A program made the position numbers and the translations under genes. From Orobanche coerulescens (taxonomy: Eukaryota > Streptophyta > Magnoliopsida > Lamiales > Orobanchaceae): 64,000 nt of DNA. The notes under the pieces are model-generated. The model did no database searches, had not been told where the DNA came from, and worked only from the letters and a program-made list of their open reading frames with translations. Shown one piece after another: positions 1 to 10,654 of this stretch; positions within the stretch are counted from its first letter, which is position 1, and each line of letters begins with the position of its first letter. The stretch lies in assembly GCA_033398695.1 (NCBI GenBank), contig CM065804.1, forward strand, positions 34,155,001 through 34,219,000. Direction: 5' to 3'.

Positions 1-1243
1 CAAAATCGCTAGCATCACACATCAACTCGAATGGAAGGCCCCAGTCTGGAGCGACTATGACCGGGGCGGTGCTTAGAGCTTTCTTCAATAGGTCGAAACC
101 TTCTTTACAAGACTCGTCAAAATTAAATGGAACATCCTTCATGAGCAAATTGCACAACGGCTTCGTGATCTTCGAAAAATCATTAATAAAACGGCGGTAA
201 AAACCGGCATGTCCCAAAAAGCTCCTTACCCCCTTTACCGAAGTAGGCGGAGGCATCTTCTCGATTGTTTCAATTTTTGCCCGGTCGACTTCAATTCCAT
301 GGGAGGATATGCGGTGGCCTAGTACAATGCCCTCATGGACCATAAAGTGGCACTTCTCCCAGTTCAGGACCAAATTTGTTTCTTCACATCTTTTGAGTAC
401 TTTCTGCAAATTCTGCAAACATATATCAAACGAATCACCGAAAACAGAAAAATCATCCATAAAAATTTCAATGCAATGCTCTACCATGTCAGAAAAAATA
501 GCCATCATACACCGTTGAAAAGTGGTCGGCGCATTACATAAACCAAAAGGCATGCGCCTATAAGCGAAAATGCCATAAGGACATGTAAACATCGTCTTTT
601 CTTGGTCTTATGGGGCTATATAAATCTGATTATACCCAGAATAACCATCAAGAAAATAATAGAAATCGTGTCCGGATAATCTATCCAACATTTGATCAAT
701 AAATGGTAAAGGAAAATGGTCTTTTCTAGTGGCTTTATTTAATTTCCTATAATCTATGCACATACGTCACCCCGTAACAATTCTAGTGGGAATTAATTCA
801 TTATTATCATTTTGGATAACCGTTATCCCACCCTTCTTTGACATAACTTGAACCGGACTTACCCACCTGCTATCAGAAATAGGAAAGATCATACCTGCGT
901 CGAGGAGTTTTAAAACCTCGACTTTTACCACCTCTTTCATATTTGAATTTAGACGGCGTTGATGCTCCACAGATGGTTTGTAGTCTTCCTCCATCAGAAT
1001 TCTGTGCATACAAATGGATGGGCTGATTCCCTTGATATCCGCAATAGACCACCCAAGGGCAGATTTGTACTCCCTAAAAACCCTCAATAATTTCTCTTCT
1101 TGATCCCCCGCCAAAGTGGCCGAAAGAATGACTGGCAGTGAATTGTCGGGTCCCAAGAATGCATATTTTAAATGATTCGGTAGCTGCTTGAGCTCTAGCT
1201 TTGGGGGTTTCTCGATTTATGGGACAGGACGAGTTGGTGAACT
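1..1243 (-). pseudogene. pol: pol of Athila 1: reverse transcriptase and start of RNase H
   Basis: The frame continues from gag-protease and carries the Ty3/gypsy reverse transcriptase blocks: the region before the catalytic domain with IADIKGISPS and ISDSRWVSPVQ, then TCPYGIFAYRRMPFGL, then the catalytic FMDD at 452-463, and the start of the RNase H connection with FELMCDAS at the window edge. Three in-frame stops lie here: TAA at 1217-1219, TGA at 767-769 (a Trp codon TGG changed to TGA) and TAA at 608-610 (probably GAA to TAA). I followed the frame by eye to position 1 and saw no indel. The FMDD catalytic aspartates are intact, so the stops are the visible damage. Integrase would lie to the left, outside the window. 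Confidence 0.9.
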
Positions 1244-1246
1244 TCA

Positions 1247-3601
1247 GAGCTCCTCACATGGTCGACGAGTGAAAAATGGTGGGGAAGTATCCATGTGTCG
1301 TAAATAGGCTACATGCTCTGAATTAAATTCGGACACGGACCCAACTAAAACGGACTCCAATGGATCTGATAGATAGCTCTCCCGAAAAGCTCTACTCACA
1401 CATGATTCAATGACGTCAATTTGAAAGCAATTCTCAACATCACTAGGATATTGCAAGGATTGAAATATATTGAAAGTAACTTGCTCCTCTTGAACTCGTA
1501 GAGTAAGCTTCCCTTTGTCCACGTCAATTAAAGTTCGGCCGGTTGCTAAGAATGGTCTTACCAAGATAATTGGGATGTCATGGTCCTCCTCCATATCGAG
1601 CACAATAAAATCGGTCGGAAAGATGAATTTATCGACCTTGACCAAAATGTCTTCTATTACCCCCCTCAGATACTTGATAGATCTGTCAGCTAATTGCAAA
1701 GAGAGCATCGTCGGCTTGGCTTCCCCAATACCCAGCTTCTTAAAAATGGAAAGGGGCATAAGGTTTATGCTGGCTCCTAGATCACATAAGGCTCTGTCAA
1801 AGGACGAATTTCCAATAGTGCATGGAATTATAAAGCTTCCCGGATCCCTCAATTTAGGTGGGAGCTTCTTTTGTAGAATAGCACTGCACTCTTCCGTCAA
1901 TGCCACTCTCCCATACTCTTCGAGCTTCCTTTTGTTCGATAAGATCTCCTTCATGAACTTCACATTGCTCGGCATTTGTTCCAAGGCGTCGGCAAATGGA
2001 ATGTTGATATGTAGTTTCTTGAAGACGTCAAGAAACTTGGAGAATTTCTTGTCCAATTTTTGCTTTTGCAGGCGTTGTGGGAATGGAATTGATGGAGTGG
2101 GATGAGCAGTCGACACTGCTTTTGGCTTGGGCTCCTCGTCCTTTGTTTTCTCACTGTGGTTGCTATTGTCCTTGCTATTCTTAGGCTGCTCTTGTAGCTC
2201 CTTTCCATTTCGTAGCTCGATTGCTTGCACATTTTCCTTGCAGTTCATCTCGGTGGCGCTGGGTAATACACCTTGAGGTCGAGAAGATAATAAATTTGCG
2301 ATCTGCCCCATTTGTAGTTCCAAGTTTCGGATAGAAGCGGAATGATTTTGTAGAGTAGTCTCCGTGCGAGTCATGAATTGGCTCGTATTAGCCGCCATTT
2401 GAGCAAGAGCATCTTCCAAAGATACCTTCGGTGGTTGAGGGGGCTGCTGTGGGGGCTGCGCGAATTGAGCTTGTGGAGGTTTATTTAAAGCTTGCCCGTT
2501 CCTCCACGAAAAATTTGGGTGATTTCACCACCCTTGATTGTAAGTGTTGGAGTATGGGTTGTTCTGCCGATTTCTGTTCCCCACAAACTGAGCTTGTTCC
2601 ATCGGAGATTGCTCGAAAGGATTTCCGACTTGGCACTCAGCACTAGGATGAGACCCTTTGCACCAATTACATGTTTCCATGATATTGGTAGAAGTGGTAT
2701 GTGAAAAAGCTTGCAATTGTTGAGTTAGTGCTGCAACTTGGGCTGATAGTGTAGAGATTGGATCGTTGTCGGAAACTCCCATAACTCGCTTTGGGTTCAC
2801 ACGTTCGGAAGGCCACTGATAAGCATTTGCAGCCATCGCTTCCAATAAAGAATGAGCTTCCACCATCGTCTTGCCCATTAAAGCCCCTCCAGCGGCTGCA
2901 TCAACAAGAGTGCGTGTAGAAGCACTTAGTCCGTTATAGAATGTCAGGATTTGGAGCCAATCCGGTAGGCCATGATGTGGGCATCTCCTTAGTAAATCCT
3001 TGTATCGCTCCCGAGCTTCATGAAGCGATTCCATCTCAAATTGCCCGAAGGTCGTTATTTCATTCCTAAGTCTCGCTGTATTTGCCGGTGGAAAGAACTT
3101 AGCCAAAGAGGCTTGTGCTAACTCCGCCCAAGTCGTGATAGAGCCCGGCGGAAGTGAATTCAACCAAAACTTGGCTTTATCCCTCAAAAAAAATGGGAAA
3201 AGCCGTAGACGAATGGCGTCATCAGAAACTCCATTATTCTTGAACGTATTGCATATCTCGAGAAAGGATGCGATATGAGCATTAGGGTCATCATTCGCTA
3301 GTCCGCAGAATTGGCTTGCTTGTACCATCTGGATTATAGCTGGCTTAATCTCGAAGTTGTTTGCTTGGATAGTTGGACGCCGAATCCCCGAAAAATTTGT
3401 GTTGATTTGAGGCAATGCATAATCCCGGAGTGCCAATGCCGGTTGAGCTTGCTGAATAGGGTTGTCCACCCCGTGATTTTCTGTGTTATCGGCCATGGTA
3501 TCCTTTGTTGACAGCTCACGCCTTTCCTTCTTGCTTTTCCGCAAAGTGCGCTCGAGTTCAGTATCCAAAGGTAATAGACCTTCGTCACCGAATTTTCTCA
3601 T
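1247..3601 (-). pseudogene. gag-PR: gag and protease region of Athila 1
   Basis: This would encode the capsid/nucleocapsid polyprotein and aspartic protease. Translation starts at the ATG at 3601, about 110 bases inside the primer site. The capsid part holds the Athila-type stretch with FLRDKAKFWLNSLPPG. A CX2CX3HX4C zinc knuckle (CNWCKGSHPSAEC) lies near residue 310. The retroviral protease motif CDLGAS, with D-L-G at 1775-1783, follows. The reading frame is kept over the whole length; the only break inside it is a TGA at 2525-2527, best explained as an Arg CGA to TGA change. A further TGA at 1244-1246 separates it from pol. The absence of frameshifts suggests a moderately young copy killed by point changes. 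Confidence 0.88.
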
Positions 3602-3714
3602 GTACTAAACGAAACTCCTGAAAGGAACACAAATAAAAAAATTTACACAAAAAATAAAATAATGTTCAAATTAAGATTAGAAATACTGAAATCGATATTA
3701 GTAACAAATATCAG

Positions 3715-3732
3715 TCCCCGACAACGGCGCCA
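3715..3732 (-). other. Primer binding site, tRNA-Asp type, Athila 1
   Basis: On the minus strand this reads TGGCGCCGTTGTCGGGGA, close to the complement of the 3' end of plant tRNA-Asp. It begins six bases inside the 5' LTR. The equivalent site of the other Athila-like element (49953-49970) reads TGGCGCTGTTGCCGGGGA. Confidence 0.85.
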
Positions 3733-4592
3733 AAAACTTGTTACGTATTTCGGTGAATGTAAGTGCAGGTTGTCGTAAGCAAGTAATAAAGTGATAAGTA
3801 AGATATCGTTCCCACGAGGACTGACTTACTAATTACCAATTTATTTGTATTCTAATTTTATCTGAACGATCGAATTTGGTGGTGCAAGAAATATTAAAGA
3901 AAACTAATAAAGTGATAAATTAAAAACAATTAATAAAATCGATTATTCGAAGAAAGAAGATCAAATAGGAGAATAATCTAGGATTGAGAATCCGCCTCGA
4001 TTTATCTGAATTACTCTTGATTTATATAAATTAAGTAATTTCCCAATTTATTGAAGACGAAGATTTCTAAGATACTCTAATGCCTCTCCCGAGGTCAGTA
4101 AAATTTTCTAAGGCGAATAAATCACTCTATTCCTAGGTGAATTAATTCGACAATAGGCAAAAAGTACGAAATCTTCAGACGGGCCATGTAATTCCTATGA
4201 GTATATTCCTATCTCACAAGATAAAATACTTCTCACCAATTTTTCCTACTAACTCTCCTCTCCCGATTCGAATTGTGTAATCAGAACAATTCAATCATAG
4301 GCCACATAATTGAACGCATTAAAAAGAATTTGGGAAAACTCAATAAAAAAGGGAGATATATATTAATAATGCAAAATCAAAAGTTAATTCGTCAAAATCT
4401 CGGTTTCATCACAATCCTAGAAAGGGGTTCTAGCCCGACATGCTAGAAAATAATACACAAAGAATTAAATAAATCATAAGAAAAATCAAACACAGTTGAA
4501 GAACTTGAATTCCTCCGTTCTCTGGTTTCTGCTCTCTGCTCCTCGGTATTTTCTCCTTCTGTTTGATCATAATATCTTCTGACTTTCAATAC

Positions 4593-4601
4593 CTATTTAT
4601 A
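4593..4601 (-). promoter_or_regulatory. LTR TATA box, Athila 1
   Basis: Minus-strand TATAAATAG. The same sequence is present in the two other Athila-like LTRs (42997-43005 and 50831-50839). It is about 100 bases downstream of the palindrome array, in the right place for the U3/R boundary. Confidence 0.7.
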
Positions 4602-4700
4602 CTTTTTCATCTGCCTCAAAAACGCGTCCAGAAATTAGGTCAGAAACGGACTTTCAAACCGTCGAAATCGGGAGCATCGAGTATAAACCCTGTGCGGCGG

Positions 4701-4874
4701 GCCACGGCCCGGCATTAGTATGCCGCGGCCCCTGTCTTCATGCGGCCAGGCCTGGGCGCAATTTCTCCTTACGGGCCGCGGCTCAGAGCTTGCGTGCTGC
4801 GGCCCCCGGTACAGTTTGTACCGGGTCCTTCTGGGCGCCTCCTGTGCCGCGGCCCAGCGTCTGTGTGCCGTGGT
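4701..4874. repeat. Array of GCCGCGGC-type palindromes in Athila 1 U3
   Basis: Six copies or near copies of the 8-bp palindrome GCCGCGGC start at 4701, 4722, 4775, 4796, 4846 and 4867. They form three pairs, each exactly 21 bp apart, with 50-53 bp between pairs. Near copies differ by one base (GCCACGGC, GCTGCGGC, GCCGTGGT). The matching arrays in the other Athila LTRs (43104-43277 and 50938-51111) keep the 21-bp pairing. Confidence 0.85.
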
Positions 4875-5056
4875 CCCTGACCAAAAAAATGTCGTTTTGG
4901 CCCGTTTTTCTTTGTTTAAGCTCCCGGACTCGAATTTCCTTCAAAACATATAAAGATAATGCATTAAAGCTCATTTACGCAGATTTAAACTAAAAATGGG
5001 TATAAAATAATGATGATTAAGCGCATAAAAATACATCTAACAGTTACTTATTCAGT

Positions 5057-6089
5057 ATGCCGAGGGGCAGGGGTCGTGGTCGTGGCGACCAGACATGCGA
5101 TCAGGATCGTACTGCCGGTGATGGTGTTGGTATCATTGTTGCCACTATTTTACTGCAGGTAGCTGCACATATGACTCAGTTGACCCAAGCAGTTCAACGT
5201 AATACAGATGTGACCCAGAAAAAGGTGCAAATCAGTGGCTTGGAGAAGTGGTTCGTATGAATCAACCTCGTTTCACTGGTGCTGCATATGCATTGGGCTG
5301 GGATGTTGGCATTTCCAGTTGGGAAAGATATTCGAGGTAGTTGATTGTCCACAAGAACGTAAGGTGCCTGTCGCTCAGTACCTTCTTGACAAAGATGCCA
5401 CTAATTAGTGGGAGGCTGTTAAGCCTCGAGATCGTGTTGACACGTGGGCAGAGTTCCAGAGATTCATGAGAGATGAGTTTTGTCAGGAACCGATCAGAAA
5501 TCAGAGGATTAATGAATTCTTTTCGGCGAAACCGCAAGATGTACTGCTGTCTCAAGATATTATTGATTATAGCAAATAGCTCAGCTATGTGCAGGATCAG
5601 GTGAGGATAGAGGATGATAAGATCTGTCACTTTATCAAGAGAATGAAGCTGGAGATTCGTTAGTACATAGCGGGTTTCACTCGTACTTCTTTGAGAGAGT
5701 ATCAGAATAGGGCCTTAGCCTATGAGCTATCTGTATCATCGACTGAGCATGTGTCCGATTCGAAGAAGCCGAAAACACTTGGGAACTTCTCAAGAAGTCA
5801 GGTGAGTGGGCCCCTTGGGACTGGGACTTCACGTCGTCATTCTAAGAAGGTTCCTAGATCGCGTGAACATGGGTAGAGTATTAACCCTGCAGTGAGTAAT
5901 GTGAGCAGCACAAATACGTGTTATAACTGTAGTCGAGCGGTCCATACCGCAAAGAATTGTCGTTCACCGTTAGTTAACTGTTTCGATGGCGGTCAATTGG
6001 GACACCGAGCCGTGCATTGCGAGATGGTAGCTGAGAGGTTTGGGGATCGAGTTTGCATCTCTACTCCGAAAGGACACGGAGATGCCTAG
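5057..6089 (+). pseudogene. gag: gag remnant of chromovirus-like element 1
   Basis: It starts with MPRGRGRGRG, the usual basic opening of this type of plant gypsy Gag, and continues through capsid-like sequence (around WEAVKPRDRVDTWAEF and INEFFSAKPQDV). Near the end come two zinc-knuckle positions: one complete (CYNCSRAVHTAKNC) and one with the second Cys replaced (CFDGGQLGHRAVHC). A frameshift at about 5250 and several stops (for example before the knuckles, near 5875) show it is dead. After the second knuckle the frame runs to a stop at 6087-6089 with no protease motif, where protease would normally begin. Confidence 0.82.
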
Positions 6090-6475
6090 TGTGGTTTTCG
6101 AGAATTTCTGCGTGGTCGGAGCTCTTCGTGGTTACCCTCGCGGATCGTTGTGTGTTTAATTTCAATTTTTCGACTGTGCATCTTTTATTGTAATAGGTAT
6201 CTTTTGTTTTGTGATTGTTTGGATAATTGACTTGATTGTGTTATCTGTTTGGTGATACTTGACACTTGTTGGTTTTATTATGTCTCTGCTTGTGACATTG
6301 TGATGGTTGTCGTCGAGCGTGATTTCTCGCCTTATGTTTCTTTGCGTTTCTTGTAGCGTTTCGCCGATGGGTGTGAGTTATTCGGTTCTTGTGTATCTTT
6401 TTGAGATGTTTCTGGTGGGATATTGCTCCTCCCTACTTATTTTAAGTTTTGGGACTTCTTTTAAGGAGGGTAGTA
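6090..6475 (+). other. Non-coding spacer and polypurine tract before the 3' LTR
   Basis: I see no coding similarity in this T-rich stretch. It ends in a purine run, AAGGAGGGTAGTA (6463-6475), directly before the LTR start TGTAATATCC, as expected for the plus-strand primer tract. Confidence 0.7.
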
Positions 6476-7017
6476 TGTAATATCCACAATTTCGATTTTT
6501 GGTAAATTTCTTTTATGGCAGGAGTCCGTTTTAACGGCTATCTTGTGACCGTTTCGTCATTCTGAGAATGATTAATTCTGCACTTTTTATCATCCGAGTT
6601 CGTTTTGGTATCGTTTTGTTGAGTTCCCTGCTTCTTAGCGATATTTCTGCACTTGAGTTCGATTCTTGCGAATCTCATTCAAAACTGTCGCTTCATGTAT
6701 CCCATAAGTTTGTTTAACTTTGTTAGACGTGTTGTGAGCTTCGGTTTGGTTATTTCGGTCATTCGGGCCATTTCGTATCGTGATATTTCGGTCATTCGGG
6801 CCATTTCGTAATTTTCCAAAGTTTTGGGGTGTTTGCCTTCGTATCGTTTTTTTTCAATCTTCAGGTTATCGGAATCATGTGTTTGTTTAGTGCTTAAACT
6901 CGTGTTTTGATTGTTGTACTAGTCGTCTTGCTCTACCGTAGTAATTCGTGTTCGTCGCGTTCCACGGTCCTTTTCGAACCAAACTTCTGGTAGCTGTTCT
7001 GTACTGCCAGATGGATA

Positions 7018-7208
7018 ACGTATGTTACCATCATGTGTAGCGTACGTTAGTGATGCTTATTTACGTACATAATGCATCCTCTATTATGTATATTAGCGTG
7101 TTCAGGATTTCGGACAGAGGAGTCTGGATGGCTCTTACGTACGTAAGGGCTTGCACCTTACGTACGTTAAACATCTAGCGTACGTTAGGTTTGTGCCCTA
7201 ACGTATGT
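7018..7208. repeat. Array of ACGTACGT-type palindromes upstream of a TATA-like box
   Basis: Eight-base cores of the form RCGTACGT or close variants start at 7018, 7040, 7063, 7137, 7160, 7178 and 7201. Spacings are 22 and 23, then after a gap 23, 18 and 23. Most are bordered by TTA on the left and TAA or TTA on the right. CTATTTATA at 7222 follows at once. Confidence 0.85.
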
Positions 7209-8107
7209 AAGCTTCGGACGCCTATTTATACCAGAGGGTTGACCCAAAATCGGGTCATTTCTTCTTCCCCTTCTTTTTCTGCATTTTTGGCGATTTGGGG
7301 TGGTTTTGGATCGAGCTTTCTTCGGCCATTGATGGTAATAATCATCTCGATGGGTCTTCTTCGTGTTCATAATCATCTAATCATTCTTCTTCTTCGAATC
7401 AAGGTAATATTTTAGAACCCTATTTGAGATATTTTGGGGTTTGTTTTGATTTAGTGATTTTAATCTAAATTTATTAGTGTTATTGTTGTTACCTAGTCTT
7501 GTTGGTCTTAACCCATGGTTTGAAATTCCATTTTCACGTTTTTGTCGGGTCAATTCGTGTTCTTGGCAGTTTTGGGGAAACCCTTCATCGTTTGTTCCTC
7601 GAATTCAGCGGCTTTGGGTCGTGCTATGAAATTCATTTTTATTGTTGTTATTGTCGTTTGTAGTTTATTCTTGCAGATTGGTGTTCAGCAGAGTCGGTGG
7701 ATTCGTAGTCGGTTCGTGTTGCCTTACTTCGGTCGATTCTCCGCGTTTGCGATTATTCGAGGCAAGTACCTTGTTCATACATTTCTTGTTTTGTGGATAT
7801 GATGATCGGTGATCGTCTAACTGTGTTTGTTTGGTTGTTTGAAATGAACTTTCAAAAGATTCGGTTTAGCCTCGTTAAAGGCTCTCTTTCAAAAACGTGT
7901 GTGTATTTTGTGAATGGTGTGTTTTGTGAATGATTAAGTGAATCCTTTGGATATGTTTGATGTTGGTGTTTTGATTTGATAATATATATATATATATATA
8001 TTATATCATTTCGTTGCGTTGTGATTCGACAATTGTGTCGTGCTAAGTGTTTGTTGCCTTCGGGTGGATTATTGTGATATCCTTGGTGTATTTTGTTGTG
8101 TGATGTG

Positions 8108-8560
8108 AATGTGTGGTCATAGTCCAACCATGATGTTCGGACAAGGTTTACGGTTACACATGGCTTGTGATCATAGTGGTCAGGATACGGCAAGTGATTG
8201 TTCCAACCTTGAGAGCCTAAGAAGACTTATGGTGATACGTGGCAAGCAATCACGGTATCATGGATATGATTACGGATGTGTTTTGTTGCTTGATATTGTG
8301 ATATGTACCGTAGTGTACTGATTTGTGAATGTGAAGTGTTTGTCATAGTCCAGCCGTGATGTTCGGACGAGGTCTGTGGTGACACATGGCTTTTGATCAT
8401 GGTGGCCAGGAAACGGCGAGTGATCGGCCCAACCGTGAGAGCCTAAGAAGACTTACGGCGATACGTGGCGAGCGATCACGGTATCCTGGATGTGATTGTG
8501 GATGTGTGTTTCCAGGGTCGAGTACCTTGGACGTGTTACCAAGATTTCGTATCTTGGGTG
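8108..8560 (+). repeat. 226-bp tandem duplication inside the LTR
   Basis: Two diverged copies lie side by side with a 226-bp offset (for example GATGTTCGGAC at 8132 and 8358). Both carry GAGAGCCTAAGAAGACTTA. The copies differ mostly by C/T and A/G changes. Confidence 0.8.
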
Positions 8561-9305
8561 GTTATGTTTTGTTGACTTTATGTCCGTCGAGGACACGTGG
8601 TGTGGGTTGTGGACCCCATGAATTATTGTTGATTTTTATTTGAGAAAGCAAATCTTTGGGTTGTGGCCCCTTTTGTTTTTTTTAAAGAGAAGGATTCGAT
8701 AATCCCAAATGGTATTTCCATTAAGACTCCCGAGGGCATTTTAACATTTTATAAATTGTTTTCTTGATTTGTGATCTTTCAAATTTGGAAAGATCTACTC
8801 AAACTCTCTGCCTCGGGAAATATTTTTTTTGTTCTGTTTGAATCTTTGAGGATTCCTGAATATTATTATTTCTTGTATGACCCGTATTTGCACTTTGTAC
8901 TTGCACTAGCAAAATAGTGGAATCTTGCTAACCCCCGAGTAATCGGGGGGTGGATGTCTATTTTGCGTCCAGGTACTTTCAGGTTTTGGGGAGCATAACA
9001 CAGGGTTGGCACGAAGGATGATGAATGATGATCGATACTAATCACATGAGGACCCGTACGATGTTGTATTGGTTTAGTTGTAGTATTTTCTCCATTTTAC
9101 GGGAGCGTGTTGTATTTTAACCCCCTGTGTGGGTATGTATTGAGATTGAGTTGTATGTATTATTTGAAAGACCTAATCGTTCTACTGGGTCGTCATTTAG
9201 CCTTGAAGGCGATATTTTGATGTTTGATTTACTTACCAGCCTGGTAGATCCTTGAGGAAAGGGTCTACGGCGTGTAATATCCGTGAGTGGATTGGGGGTG
9301 TTACA

Positions 9306-9941
9306 CAACATATATGGGAATCCAACTGTAAACCCAGGAGCCAAGCTACAAGGCAAACAAATACAGTTCCTACTCCTAGACAACAATCGTATTGGGACCA
9401 AAATTCTCGATTTTACATGCATAATTGTAATTCTTACAGCAATTACGTGCCTATTCCACGTAAATCACAAAAAACAGGACCTAATATATCCTACAGCAAA
9501 CCCATTGCTGTGAGGAAAATTTGGCTACCTAAAAACACTAACATTGATGGACCCATAAATCAAAGGGGACCTAAATCTACCTAATTCTTGATTGCAGGAT
9601 ATCAAAAAAAAGGACATCTAGTATTTCGACAGCGGATATTCTCGGTACATGACAAGAGATGTCACCAAGCTCACAGATTATGTAGAAGGTCGAGGCCCAA
9701 AGGTGCGATTCGATGATAAATCTAATGAGAGAACAAGAGAGAAAGGAACCCTGCTCATTAGAAAATTCAAAGTCACCGACATAGTCTATTTTGAAGGATT
9801 ACATTATAATCTACTTAGTATTAGCCAGTTCTGTGATAAACAATTCTCGGTGAAATTCTATATAGATCACTGTAGGGTAAGGACAGAAAGACAAAACAAA
9901 TTATCCTTACAGGAAGTCGATCAGGTAACATGTATACAGCT
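9306..9941 (+). pseudogene. Copia A end of gag, protease and gag-pre-integrase remnant
   Basis: The first 300 bases hold the spacer after the Gag zinc knuckle (around KIWLPKNTN). A copia protease motif follows, with D-S-G at 9628-9636 (YFDSGYSRYMT), then the gag-pre-integrase block with LHYNLLSISQFCD. Frameshifts near 9590 and elsewhere break it. The reading frame stops where the MITE begins at 9942 and resumes at 10655 after the duplicated ATACAGCT. It lies directly after the LTR of chromovirus-like element 1, so everything further 5' is lost from view. Confidence 0.85.
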
Positions 9942-10646
9942 TAGACCTGGCAAACAGGCGGGCTCAGCCCAAATGGACCGGGCAAAAAACTGGCGGGCTT
10001 TTTTTGGGCCGGGCCAAAAAGGCCCTTTTTTTTGGGCCAAAATTATTAGGCTCGTGACCCGCCTTGGGCGGGCTCGGCTCGGCCCGCGGGCCTCAAATTT
10101 TTTTTTGAAATACTAATTCTGAATAATTATACAAATATTTTTCGATACTTAATTATTATATTATTCACTATACTATCACAATCAGATAAATAAATATACA
10201 ATTATTTTTATTTGATAATTACATTGTTTACTATACTATCACAGTCAATAGACAAATATGCAAATATTTTTATTTGATCATCATGTCATTTGTCACTACT
10301 AATTTCTTATAAAAATCATAAAATAGTATTATTATTATTGATATAAAATACTACAAAGTAATCACAAAATCACATAAAAAATAAAATTACATCATTAATT
10401 AGCATATAGATATAATATAATCTAATAAATAACGAAAAAATTTTAAATATTATAAGTACATATAACATAAATTAAAAAAACTGGGCCAGGCTAGCCGCCC
10501 GTGGGCCGGGCCTCCACGGGCGGGCCAAATCTAGGTCGGGCCAAAAAGGCCCATTTTTTTTGGGCCAAAAATATGAAGCCCAATGCCCGCCCAAAAACGG
10601 GCAGGCTGGCCCGGCCCGCGGGCCTGGGCCTATTTTGCCAGGTCTA
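9942..10646. mobile_element. hAT-type MITE (705 bp) with 8-bp target duplication
   Basis: The ends TAGACCTGGCAAA and TTTTGCCAGGTCTA are terminal inverted repeats. The 8-bp sequence ATACAGCT lies on both sides (9934-9941 and 10647-10654), the length made by hAT transposases. GC-rich subterminal zones full of GGCCCG/CGGGCC words on both sides flank an AT-rich centre with no coding sequence. It is therefore a non-autonomous element mobilised in trans. Confidence 0.92.
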
Positions 10647-10654
10647 ATACAGCT

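Larger units (their letters stand above)
1..5042 (-). mobile_element. Athila 1: Athila-like Ty3/gypsy retrotransposon, 5' part, cut by the window edge
   Basis: Read on the minus strand the order is 5' LTR (3739-5042), primer site (3715-3732), gag, protease, then reverse transcriptase running off position 1. Assignment to the Athila group rests on the Gag sequence, the CDLGAS protease motif and a primer site complementary to the 3' end of plant tRNA-Asp. The 3' LTR lies outside the window. The flank beyond the LTR is GTTAC (5043-5047), presumably one copy of the 5-bp target duplication. The element sits just upstream of the gag start of a plus-strand chromovirus-like element, so it inserted into that element. 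Confidence 0.9.
3739..5042 (-). repeat. 5' LTR of Athila 1 (1304 bp)
   Basis: In plus orientation it opens TGTTACG and closes CATCTAACA, giving a 5-bp terminal inverted repeat TGTTA/TAACA. Two further copies, at 42142-43445 and 49977-51278, align over their length. A TATAAATAG box lies on the minus strand at 4593-4601. An array of GCCGCGGC palindromes (4701-4874) lies upstream of it. Confidence 0.9.
5043..9305 (+). mobile_element. Chromovirus-like Ty3/gypsy element 1, remnant: gag plus 3' LTR, pol deleted
   Basis: A gag remnant (5057-6089) is followed directly by non-coding sequence and a 3' LTR (6476-9305). No protease, reverse transcriptase, integrase or chromodomain sequence lies between, so about 4 kb of pol has been lost or the element was non-autonomous. 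The 5' LTR must lie left of the window, beyond the Athila element inserted at 5042. The element sits in the 5' part of copia A, which resumes at 9306. Confidence 0.8.
6476..9305 (+). repeat. 3' LTR of chromovirus-like element 1 (2830 bp)
   Basis: It runs from TGTAATATCC to GGGGGTGTTACA; the ends TGTAA/TTACA are inverted repeats. Inside are a 26-bp sequence repeated at 6752 and 6785 (both contain TCGGTCATTCGGGCCATTTC), a palindrome array (7018-7208), a TATA-like CTATTTATA at 7222-7230, a TA microsatellite near 7983-8000 and a 226-bp tandem duplication (8108-8560). Only one LTR of this family is in the window, so its exact ends rest on the TG..CA rule and the flanking polypurine tract. Confidence 0.82.

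Noticed and set aside
1515..2105. 196-codon plus-strand open frame
   Set aside because: It is antisense to the gag-protease frame of Athila 1, as is the similar frame at 47727-48191, and has no own similarity.
7980..8002. TA repeat as a possible functional element
   Set aside because: It is an ordinary short microsatellite in the LTR.
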